A stretch of DNA of 64,000 nucleotides from Streptomyces spirodelae (GTDB lineage: Bacteria > Actinomycetota > Actinomycetes > Streptomycetales > Streptomycetaceae), in assembly GCF_017676385.1 (NCBI RefSeq), contig NZ_JAFFZN010000015.1, positions 62,001 to 126,000 on the forward strand, written 5' to 3'. Below, one piece after another: positions 8,801 through 15,676 of this stretch (position 1 is its first letter; every line of letters begins with the position of its first letter). Both the position numbers and the translations under genes were made by a program. The notes beneath the pieces are model-generated. The model worked only from the letters and a program-made list of their open reading frames with translations. It searched no databases and had not been told where the DNA came from.

Positions 8801-8814
8801 GTTTCACGTGAAAC
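8801..8814. promoter_or_regulatory. parS: parS site 1
   Basis: Perfect palindrome GTTTCACGTGAAAC, the ParB-binding centromere sequence of streptomycetes, located 138 bp upstream of the chosen parA start. Confidence 0.95.
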
Positions 8815-8951
8815 GCCGCTCTCTGTTGCACGGAATCATCAACCGAGGCCGCGCTGCCGCCAGTGCGCGCGGCCAGACCGCCCCTGAGCCCCGCTCGGAC
8901 GTGGATTCGTCCACAACTGAGTGGGGCTCGCTGGTTCACGGGACCGAAAGC

Positions 8952-10193
8952 ATGGGAGGCTCTGTTCATAGCGAGCCTGATGTTGAGGAGAGTGAACCGT
9001 TGCGGTCCGACGCCAACATCGCGGGACCGATGGCCGACCCGGTCCCCGGTCCCCGCACAGAACCAGGGGATACCAGCGCGGGTGGGGTCGCTCCCCGCGG
9101 TGACGCGGCACGTGAGACGCCACCGCCCATGGATGACACACCGATCGGCCGCGCGGCACAGCAGGCGGTCGAAGCGATGAACCGCGCCGGGGAGGGCCTT
9201 CCCCGCCCCGCTCAGACGCGGATCATGGTCGTCGCCAACCAGAAGGGCGGCGTGGGCAAGACCACCACGACGGTGAACCTGGCTGCCTCGCTTGCCTTGC
9301 ACGGGGGCCGCGTCCTGGTCGTCGACCTCGACCCGCAGGGCAACGCCTCGACGGCGCTGGGGGTCGACCACCACGCCGAGGTTCCGTCGATCTACGACGT
9401 TCTGGTGGAGAGCAAGCCGCTCTCGGAAGTCGTCCAGCCGGTGCCGGACGTGGAGGGGCTCTTCTGCGCGCCAGCGACCATCGATCTCGCCGGTGCGGAG
9501 ATCGAGCTCGTGTCGCTGGTCGCGCGGGAGAGCCGCCTTCAGCGGGCCATCGAGGCATACGAGCAGCCGTTGGACTACATCCTCATCGACTGCCCGCCCT
9601 CCTTGGGGCTGCTGACGGTGAACGCGCTCGTAGCCGGCGCCGAGGTGCTGATCCCCATTCAGTGCGAGTACTACGCGCTGGAGGGACTCGGCCAACTCCT
9701 GCGGAACGTCGAACTGGTGCGGGGGCATCTGAACCCGCGGCTGCACGTCTCGACCATCATTCTGACCATGTACGACGGTCGGACCCGGCTGGCCTCGCAG
9801 GTGGCGGAGGAGGTGCGAGGCCACTTCGGCAAGGAGGTCCTGCGCACCAACATCCCACGGTCGGTGCGGATTTCGGAGGCGCCCAGTTACGGGCAGACGG
9901 TCCTCACCTACGACCCGGGCTCCAGCGGTTCGCTCTCCTATCTGGAGGCGGCGCGGGAGATCGCCCTGCGGGACCCGCATGTTGAGCAAGCGCAACAAGC
10001 GCAGCAGCAACTCCAGGCCCAGCAGGTACAGCAAACCCAGCAGGTACAGGCCCAGGAAGTACGGCCAGGGCAGCAGGTGCCGGTTCAGCAGGGACAGACA
10101 CCGCAGACCCAGGCACCGCAGGCACCAGCACAGCAACCACAAGCAGAAGCACAAGCGCAGCAGTACGGCAGCATGGCGGAGGGGACTCAGTGA
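8952..10193 (+). CDS. parA: Chromosome partitioning ATPase ParA
   Basis: A 413-residue Walker-type partition ATPase that works with ParB to move and anchor oriC regions. The deviant Walker A KGGVGKTTTTVNLAAS is near residues 97-112. The A' motif VVDLDPQGNAST and the Walker B region YILIDCPPSLGLLTVNA follow. The chosen ATG (MGGSVHSEPDVEESEP) matches the N-terminus I recall for Streptomyces ParA; an ORF continues upstream through the parS site. The last ~75 residues are an unusual Gln/Ala/Pro-rich tail. The stop overlaps the parB start by four bases. Confidence 0.93.
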   Translation: MGGSVHSEPDVEESEPLRSDANIAGPMADPVPGPRTEPGDTSAGGVAPRGDAARETPPPMDDTPIGRAAQQAVEAMNRAGEGLPRPAQTRIMVVANQKGGVGKTTTTVNLAASLALHGGRVLVVDLDPQGNASTALGVDHHAEVPSIYDVLVESKPLSEVVQPVPDVEGLFCAPATIDLAGAEIELVSLVARESRLQRAIEAYEQPLDYILIDCPPSLGLLTVNALVAGAEVLIPIQCEYYALEGLGQLLRNVELVRGHLNPRLHVSTIILTMYDGRTRLASQVAEEVRGHFGKEVLRTNIPRSVRISEAPSYGQTVLTYDPGSSGSLSYLEAAREIALRDPHVEQAQQAQQQLQAQQVQQTQQVQAQEVRPGQQVPVQQGQTPQTQAPQAPAQQPQAEAQAQQYGSMAEGTQ

Positions 10194-11371
10194 GCGAGCG
10201 ACGTAGGGGTCTGGGGCGGGGGCTCGGTGCACTGATCCCGGCGGCTCCGACCGGGACGGATTCTGCTGACTCGGCGGAGAGTGAGCAGCGGAAGCAGCCG
10301 AGCATGGCCGGGGGCTCCACCTCCCCCACCGCGGTCCCTGTGCTCGCCCCGGAGCAGCGCGTACGTGGAGTGGCGGCGGCCAAGGTCGCCGCCCTCTCCC
10401 AGCGAGAGAACGAGGACGCGGGCGAGTCGTCGTCCCAGGACGCGGTTTCACGTGAAACGGCTTCCTCGGCGGCCGAAGAGAACGGTGTTCCCGGCGAGGC
10501 CGGGGGAGCGTTCTTCGCGGAGGTACCGCTCGACGCCATCACGCCGAACCCACGGCAGCCCCGTGAGGTCTTCGACGAGGACGCGCTGGCCGAACTGGTC
10601 ACTTCCATCAAGGAAGTCGGCCTTCTGCAGCCGGTGGTCGTCCGGGAGCTCAAGCCGGGCAGCTTTGAGCTCATCATGGGCGAGCGCCGCTGGCGGGCCT
10701 GCCGTGACGCGGGCCTGGAGCGGATTCCGGCGATCGTCCGGGCCACCGAGGACGAGAAGCTTCTCCTCGATGCGCTGCTGGAGAACCTGCACCGGGCGCA
10801 GCTCAACCCGCTGGAAGAGGCGGCCGCTTACGACCAGCTCCTCAAGGACTTCAACTGCACCCATGACGAGCTGGCCGACCGTATCGGCCGCTCCCGCCCG
10901 CAGGTGTCCAACACGCTGCGGCTGTTGCGGCTCTCTCCCGCGGTCCAGCGCCGGGTAGCGGCCGGCGTGCTCTCGGCGGGGCACGCGCGGGCGCTGCTGT
11001 CCGTCGAGGACGGGGAGGAGCAGGACAAGCTCGCTCACCGCATTGTGGCCGAGGGACTCTCGGTGCGTGCGGTGGAGGAGATCGTCACGCTGATGAGCGG
11101 GAAGCCGAAGGGCAGTGCCAAGCCCAAACCCCGGGCCGGTGCTCGGGTCTCCCCCGCCCTTGACCACCTGGCAGGGCGGCTTTCGGACCGCTTCGAGACG
11201 CGGGTGAAGGTCGACCTCGGCCAGAAGAAGGGCAAGATTGTGGTCGAGTTCGCCTCCATGGAGGACCTTGAGCGCATCCTGGGGCAGCTCGCTCCTGGAG
11301 AGGGCCGGGTGCTGGAGCAGAAACTCGCCGAGAGCGACGACGAGGAGGACGGCGACGCCCCGGAGAGCTGA
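10190..11371 (+). CDS. parB: Chromosome partitioning protein ParB
   Basis: A 393-residue ParB, the CTPase clamp that loads at parS. The N-terminus RRGLGRGLGALIP is the ParA-interacting motif. The ParB core begins FFAEVPLDAITPNPRQPREVFDEDALAELV and contains the GERRWRA box near residue 162. The central helix-turn-helix (HDELADRIGRSRPQVSNTL, about 223-241) reads parS. The C-terminal dimerisation domain is present. The gene itself contains a perfect parS at 10445-10458, encoding Val-Ser-Arg-Glu-Thr. Confidence 0.96.
   Translation: MSERRRGLGRGLGALIPAAPTGTDSADSAESEQRKQPSMAGGSTSPTAVPVLAPEQRVRGVAAAKVAALSQRENEDAGESSSQDAVSRETASSAAEENGVPGEAGGAFFAEVPLDAITPNPRQPREVFDEDALAELVTSIKEVGLLQPVVVRELKPGSFELIMGERRWRACRDAGLERIPAIVRATEDEKLLLDALLENLHRAQLNPLEEAAAYDQLLKDFNCTHDELADRIGRSRPQVSNTLRLLRLSPAVQRRVAAGVLSAGHARALLSVEDGEEQDKLAHRIVAEGLSVRAVEEIVTLMSGKPKGSAKPKPRAGARVSPALDHLAGRLSDRFETRVKVDLGQKKGKIVVEFASMEDLERILGQLAPGEGRVLEQKLAESDDEEDGDAPES
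10445..10458. promoter_or_regulatory. parS: parS site 2 (inside parB)
   Basis: Perfect GTTTCACGTGAAAC within the variable N-terminal third of parB. Confidence 0.95.
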
Positions 11372-11399
11372 GCCGGAGAGCTGAGCCGGAGAGCTGAGC
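11361..11399. repeat. 13-bp tandem repeat across the parB stop codon
   Basis: Three perfect copies of CGGAGAGCTGAGC. The first contains the parB stop codon (11369-11371). The unit is not a multiple of three, so copy-number change would not extend ParB. Confidence 0.9.
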
Positions 11400-11477
11400 C
11401 GGGGGCCAGGTCCTCCCGGCGAGGTGAGCCGGAATGAGCCGGACCTCGGATAGCCCATAACAGAAGAAACCCGCACG

Positions 11478-11527
11478 ACGAGCTGTCGCCCCATGGATAC
11501 GATGTCTGCCATGGGGCGACAGCTCGT
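11478..11527. promoter_or_regulatory. Perfect 19-bp inverted repeat spanning the GNAT start codon
   Basis: Left arm 11478-11496 and right arm 11509-11527 (CCATGGGGCGACAGCTCGT) are exact complements around a 12-nt loop. The ATG at 11511 lies in the right arm and an in-frame ATG at 11493 lies in the left arm. In mRNA it would form a very stable hairpin sequestering the initiation region. No Shine-Dalgarno sequence is visible at either ATG. Confidence 0.85.
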
Positions 11528-12131
11528 TCCGCTCACGCTGGACAACCTCCCGGACCTTCCTGAGCGCTGCCGTGGCTGCACCTTCTGGGAGCTGGACCCG
11601 GTCAGCGGCGAGGAGGCGAAGCGGACGGGGCGGCCGGACCTGGAGAAGGAAGCCTGGATCTCGGCGGTGCTGCTGGAATGGGGCTCCTGCGGCCGGGTCG
11701 TCTACGTCGACGAAGCCGCGGTCGGCTATGTGCTCTACGCGCCCCCGGCGTATGTCCCGCGCTCCTTCGCCTTCCCCACCAGTCCTGTCTCCCCGGACGC
11801 GGTGCAGTTGATGACGGCATTCCTGCTGCCCGAGTTCCAGGGGCAGGGGCTTGGTCGGGTGATTGTGCAGACCGTGGCGAAGGATCTGCTGCGGCGCGGA
11901 TTCAAGGCGATAGAGGCGTTCGGAGACACACAGTGGACGGAACCCGTGTGTCTGCTCCCGGCCGACCATCTGCTCTCCGTCGGCTTCAAGACCGTTCGCC
12001 CGCACCCGCGCTACCCCCGGCTGCGGCTGGAGTTGCGGTCCACCGTCTCGTGGCGTCACGACATGGAACGAGCCCTCGACCAGTTGCTGGGCAAGGTCCA
12101 CAGCAAGGAGCCGGCGCTGCGGCCGCTGTGA
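11511..12131 (+). CDS. GNAT family N-acetyltransferase
   Basis: A ~206-residue acetyltransferase with the GNAT acetyl-CoA loop: AVQLMTAFLLPEFQGQGLGRVIVQTVAKDLLRRGF contains the Q/R-x-x-G-x-G/A pattern (QGQGLG). A strand ending VGYVLYAPPAYVP precedes it. Homologues sit beside parB in other streptomycetes; the substrate is unknown. I use ATG 11511 (MGRQLVPLTLDNLPDLPERC); ATG 11493 would add six residues. Both lie in a strong inverted repeat, so translation may be structure-controlled or the message leaderless. It converges on trxA across a 38-bp palindrome carrying a parS. Confidence 0.85.
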   Translation: MGRQLVPLTLDNLPDLPERCRGCTFWELDPVSGEEAKRTGRPDLEKEAWISAVLLEWGSCGRVVYVDEAAVGYVLYAPPAYVPRSFAFPTSPVSPDAVQLMTAFLLPEFQGQGLGRVIVQTVAKDLLRRGFKAIEAFGDTQWTEPVCLLPADHLLSVGFKTVRPHPRYPRLRLELRSTVSWRHDMERALDQLLGKVHSKEPALRPL

Positions 12132-12168
12132 GCGAGTGCCTCAAGGCGCCTTGGGCTTCTGGATATGA

Positions 12169-12206
12169 CTGAGGGGCGCCGTTTCACGTGAAACGGCGCC
12201 CCTCAG
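12169..12206. terminator. parS: 38-bp perfect palindrome containing parS site 3; likely bidirectional terminator
   Basis: The parS core 12181-12194 (GTTTCACGTGAAAC) is extended on both sides by exactly complementary GC-rich arms, giving 19+19 perfectly palindromic bases centred at 12187/12188. It lies between the convergent GNAT and trxA genes, where a terminator is expected. It would therefore be both a ParB site in DNA and a strong hairpin in RNA. Confidence 0.85.
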
Positions 12207-12234
12207 GTTGAGCGGTTGAGCGGTTGAGTGGTCC

Positions 12235-12564
12235 TCAGCCGATGAACTCCGCGAGGTCCTTCTCGATGGCTGCCTTCGGCTTGGCACCGACGATGGTCTT
12301 CACAACCTCGCCGCCCTGGTAGACGTTCATGGTCGGGATCGACATGATGCCGTACTTGGCGGCGACGCCGGGGTTCTCGTCGATGTTGAGCTTGACCACC
12401 GTCAGCTTGTCGGCGTGCTCGGAGGCGATGGCCTCCAGCGACGGGGCGATCTGACGGCACGGGCCGCACCAAGCCGCCCAGAAGTCGACCAGCACAGGCT
12501 TGTCGCTCTTCAGGACGACGTCGTCGAAGTCGGCGTCGGTCGCGGTTACGGTGGCACCGGCCAT
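12235..12564 (-). CDS. trxA: Thioredoxin
   Basis: A 109-residue thioredoxin that reduces protein disulfides using electrons from thioredoxin reductase. The active site WCGPC is at residues 32-36 inside VLVDFWAAWCGPCRQIAP. The cis-Pro segment GIMSIPTMNVYQGGE and the C-terminal helix are present. The start is ATG 12564 (MAGATVTATDADFDD), preceded by GAGGAG. It is 85 bp downstream of trxB on the same strand, so the pair is likely cotranscribed, as in other streptomycetes. Confidence 0.97.
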   Translation of the reverse strand: MAGATVTATDADFDDVVLKSDKPVLVDFWAAWCGPCRQIAPSLEAIASEHADKLTVVKLNIDENPGVAAKYGIMSIPTMNVYQGGEVVKTIVGAKPKAAIEKDLAEFIG

Positions 12565-12649
12565 GGTGCTTCTCCTCATTCTGTGTTGACTGCGGATCGG
12601 GCTGGGGCCGGGAGAGGACTGGGCCGACCCTCTCCCGTGCGCTGCCGTG

Positions 12650-13636
12650 TCAGACAGCTGCTGCCGTCTTCTCCGGCTCGGGAGTCTCCTCGGTGGCCAC
12701 ATCGGTGAGGGCGGCCAGGTAGCGCTCGGCGTCCAGCGCGGCGGAGCAGCCGGTGCCCGCAGCGGTGATGGCCTGCCGGTAGGTGTGGTCCACCACGTCG
12801 CCCGCCGCGAAGACGCCGGGCACATTGGTACGGGTGGAGGGGGCGTCCACCTTGAGGTAGCCGTCCTCGTCCAGGGTCAGCTCGTCCTTGAACAGCTCCA
12901 CGCGCGGGTCGTGGCCGATGGCGACGAACAGGCCCGTCACATCCAGCTCGCGGGTCTCACCGTTCTGCGTGTCGCGCAGCGTGAGGCCGGACAGCTTGCC
13001 GTCCTTGCTGTGGATCTCGGCAACCTCGCTGTCCCATGCGAAGGAGATCTTCGGGTCGGCGAAGGCCCGCTCCTGCATGGCCTTGGAGGCACGCAGCGTG
13101 TCCCGGCGGTGGACCACGGTGACCGAGGATGCGAAGCGGGAGAGGAAGGTGGCCTCCTCCATGGCGGTGTCACCCCCGCCCACCACGGCGATGTGCTGCT
13201 CACGGAAGAAGAAGCCGTCACAGGTGGCGCAGTAGGAGACGCCACGGCCGGAGAGCTCCTCCTCCAGCGGCAGGCCGAGCGTGCGGTGCTGCGAGCCGGT
13301 GGCGATGATCACGGTCCGGGTGCGGTGGACCGTGCCGTTGGAGTCCGTGACGGTCTTCACAGGGCCGGACAGGTCGACGGCGGCGACGTCGTCCGGGACC
13401 AGCTCGGCGCCGAAGCGCTCCGCCTGGGCCCGCATGTTGTCCATGAGCTCGGGGCCCATGATGCCCTCTTGGAAGCCGGGGAAGTTCTCGACCTCGGTGG
13501 TGTTCATGAGCGCCCCGCCCGCTGTGACGGAGCCCTCGAACACCAGCGGCTTCAGCGACGCGCGGGCGGTGTAGAGCGCAGCCGTGTATCCGGCTGGGCC
13601 CGAGCCGATGATGATGACGTTACGGACGTCGCTCAC
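12650..13636 (-). CDS. trxB: Thioredoxin-disulfide reductase
   Basis: A 328-residue FAD/NADPH flavoenzyme that reduces thioredoxin. The FAD-binding GSGPAG is near residues 11-16. The redox CATC motif (GVSYCATCDGFFF) is near residue 135. The NADPH loop GGGDTAMEEA and the late FAD motif GVFAAGDVVDHTYRQAITAAGTG follow. Start at GTG 13636 (MSDVRNVIIIGSGPAG), the conserved N-terminus; an upstream ATG would add an atypical leader. Placed after the sigma/anti-sigma pair, as in other streptomycetes, suggesting a redox-linked cluster. Confidence 0.97.
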   Translation of the reverse strand: MSDVRNVIIIGSGPAGYTAALYTARASLKPLVFEGSVTAGGALMNTTEVENFPGFQEGIMGPELMDNMRAQAERFGAELVPDDVAAVDLSGPVKTVTDSNGTVHRTRTVIIATGSQHRTLGLPLEEELSGRGVSYCATCDGFFFREQHIAVVGGGDTAMEEATFLSRFASSVTVVHRRDTLRASKAMQERAFADPKISFAWDSEVAEIHSKDGKLSGLTLRDTQNGETRELDVTGLFVAIGHDPRVELFKDELTLDEDGYLKVDAPSTRTNVPGVFAAGDVVDHTYRQAITAAGTGCSAALDAERYLAALTDVATEETPEPEKTAAAV

Positions 13637-13741
13637 GGGAGTCTTCCTTGTCTGCCGACTGCTTCCGGGATCTTCTGCCGAGGCTTGCACCCCGTCCAAC
13701 GGATCCTAAGGGGCAGACATTCCCGTGCCCGCGTCCGCGTG

Positions 13742-14755
13742 TCACCCGCGCGGGTAGGTGCGCCTCAACAGCACCTTGCCGGGCCCGGACGGGTCGGAGC
13801 TCACACAGGAGGGGTCCACCAGGTAGGCGTCCACGAGGTTCGAGTCGCCGCCCTGGTGGGGCAGGACGACCAGGTAGCCGGTGCGGTTCTCGAAGGTGGC
13901 CTCGGGGGCGACGGCCAGCGGGGTCTCCGTGCGGTGGATTCCGTCACGTATGCAGGACGGTACGGACTGTCCGCCATCCAGTGTGTCGTCGCGGAGAGTG
14001 CTCTCGTCACTCCCGGGGCTCCGCTTGGTGTCGAGCGAGGGGGTCTCGCTGGGCTGTGCGGGGTCGTCGGTGGCCTTGTGCGAGGGGGACGACGACTCTT
14101 CATCCGAGAGCAGCCGCTGGACGCGCTTGCGCAACTGCTGGTCGTCGCTGCTGCCGCCGGCGTCGGTGTCCGTCGAGGACGAAGGGTTGGGCGCGGCATC
14201 CGGCGCCTGCTTGCCCGTCGCCGACTGGGCGGTGCCCGAACTCACTTCGGTGGGAGCCTCGTTGGACAGCGCCCGCAGGGTGACCCCACCGAGCGTCAGT
14301 ACGGCGATGGAGGCCGCGGCGACGAGCAGCACCGTCCGCCTCCGGCGCCGGGGACGGAGCGGGACCACCGTCGTCGTTTCACGTGAAACCGTGTCCGCGG
14401 AGTCGACAGTGTCCGCAGGAGCGGCGGCGGTGGCGGTTTCACGTGAAACGGCGCCATCGGACGGGTCGGTCTCATGGCCGGTCTCGCCCTTCGCCGTCGT
14501 CGACAGCAGCGACTCGGCGGCGAGAGCGGCATCAATACGGCTTGCGACGTCGTCGGGCATCCGATCGGGCCCGGGCAGAGCGCCGAGCGTCTCACTGATC
14601 TCCGCCAGCGACGCGTACACCTCGGCACAGAGCTCGCAGTCCACCAGGTGGTCCCGGAGCGCTGCCTGGCGCTCGACCGGCAGGATGCCCTCGCTGAACG
14701 CGGAGATCTCGTTGACCTCCGGGTGCTCGTCGTGCGGGAAAGGAGTGGATGTCAT
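13742..14755 (-). CDS. Zinc-type (ZAS-like) membrane-anchored anti-sigma factor
   Basis: A 337-residue partner of the adjacent ECF sigma factor. The N-terminal domain has the HxxxCxxC signature of zinc-binding anti-sigma factors (RDHLVDCELCAEVY). A single transmembrane segment follows a basic stretch (RPRRRRRTVLLVAAASIAVLTLGG). The ~170-residue extracytoplasmic part begins with a Ser/Asp/Pro-rich linker and ends in a small unrecognised domain (ATFENRTGYLVVLPHQGG). The start codon overlaps the sigma factor stop by three bases, so the two are coupled. Two perfect parS sites lie within the gene, each encoding Val-Ser-Arg-Glu-Thr. Confidence 0.85.
   Translation of the reverse strand: MTSTPFPHDEHPEVNEISAFSEGILPVERQAALRDHLVDCELCAEVYASLAEISETLGALPGPDRMPDDVASRIDAALAAESLLSTTAKGETGHETDPSDGAVSRETATAAAPADTVDSADTVSRETTTVVPLRPRRRRRTVLLVAAASIAVLTLGGVTLRALSNEAPTEVSSGTAQSATGKQAPDAAPNPSSSTDTDAGGSSDDQQLRKRVQRLLSDEESSSPSHKATDDPAQPSETPSLDTKRSPGSDESTLRDDTLDGGQSVPSCIRDGIHRTETPLAVAPEATFENRTGYLVVLPHQGGDSNLVDAYLVDPSCVSSDPSGPGKVLLRRTYPRG
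14376..14389. promoter_or_regulatory. parS: parS site 4 (inside anti-sigma gene)
   Basis: Perfect GTTTCACGTGAAAC in the linker-coding part of the anti-sigma factor gene, 60 bp from site 5. Confidence 0.95.
14436..14449. promoter_or_regulatory. parS: parS site 5 (inside anti-sigma gene)
   Basis: Perfect GTTTCACGTGAAAC. Centre-to-centre distance to site 4 is exactly 60 bp, about six helical turns, so both would face the same side of the DNA. Confidence 0.95.
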
Positions 14756-15624
14756 GCCTGCCCCCCTCCCTTCACGGCTCCGGGGCCGGTGGTGTCCTGC
14801 TGGGCGTTCCGCGAGCCCTTCCGCGTCGGCTCCTGTGCTGCCTTCTCTGCAGGCTTCTGTGCTGTCTTCCGCTGTGTCTTTGGCGGTGCCTTCGGCTGTG
14901 CCTTCTGCGGTGGCTTCTGCGGCGCCTCTCTCGGTGGTGGGACGGATGTCCCCGGGGACGGGTTCCGTACCGCGCTGCTGTCTCCGCCGACGCCACCGCC
15001 GGCGCCCCCGCTGCCGTTGCCCTCCACGGTGGGGTCGGCGTCCTTGCGGAGATGGGAGACGAGGGGGAGCAGCCGGGCTCGGCCCCGGGCGCAGCGGCTC
15101 TTGACGGTACCGACGGCCACATCGAGCACCTCGGCGGCCTCCGCGACGGGGTACCCCTGCATGTCCACCAGCACCAGCGCAGCCCGCTGCTCCACGGGCA
15201 GTTCGGAGAGCGCGGACACCACCTGCTGCCGCACATCCTGGCGCTCCACGGGCGCGGCCGCGGACTCCTGCGGCTCCAGAAGCTGTTCCATGCGGTCGGT
15301 GTCGTCCGTGAGTGTGGCCCGGCGGGAGGCCGCCTTGCGGGCGCGGTCCAGGCACGCGTTGACCGTGATGCGGTGCAGCCAGGTGGTGACGGCGGACTGG
15401 CCGCGGAAGGTGTGGGCGGCGCGGTAGGCGGAGATCAGGGCGTCCTGCACCGCGTCGGCGGCCTCCTCACGGTCCCCGAGGGTCCGCAGCGCCACGGCCC
15501 ACAGACGGTCCCGGTGGCGGCGGACGAGTTCACCGAACGCCTCCGGGTCGCCGCTCACATGGCGGGCGAGCAGTTCCTTGTCGTCCGGCCCGGATATCCC
15601 GTCGGGCGCGTCCTCGCTCGCCAT
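14752..15624 (-). CDS. sigM: ECF RNA polymerase sigma factor (SigM-like)
   Basis: A 290-residue ECF sigma factor. Region 2 is DPEAFGELVRRHRDRLWAVALRTLGDREEAADAVQDALISAYRAAHTF...TWLHRITVNACLDRARK-like. Region 4 is VVSALSELPVEQRAALVLVDMQGYPVAEAAEVL with VGTVKSRCARGRARL as recognition helix. Start at ATG 15624 (MASEDAPDGISGPDD) with GAGGGAGG upstream. The C-terminal ~95 residues form a Pro/Lys/Gln-rich tail absent from typical ECF factors. It is coupled to a zinc anti-sigma factor and lies upstream of trxB-trxA, as for the gene called sigM in streptomycetes. The symbol rests on that synteny. Confidence 0.87.
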   Translation of the reverse strand: MASEDAPDGISGPDDKELLARHVSGDPEAFGELVRRHRDRLWAVALRTLGDREEAADAVQDALISAYRAAHTFRGQSAVTTWLHRITVNACLDRARKAASRRATLTDDTDRMEQLLEPQESAAAPVERQDVRQQVVSALSELPVEQRAALVLVDMQGYPVAEAAEVLDVAVGTVKSRCARGRARLLPLVSHLRKDADPTVEGNGSGGAGGGVGGDSSAVRNPSPGTSVPPPREAPQKPPQKAQPKAPPKTQRKTAQKPAEKAAQEPTRKGSRNAQQDTTGPGAVKGGGQA

Positions 15625-15676
15625 CAGTCCCTCCCTCACCCTGCCGCGCCCACCTCGGAAGCGGCGCCCAGCGACC

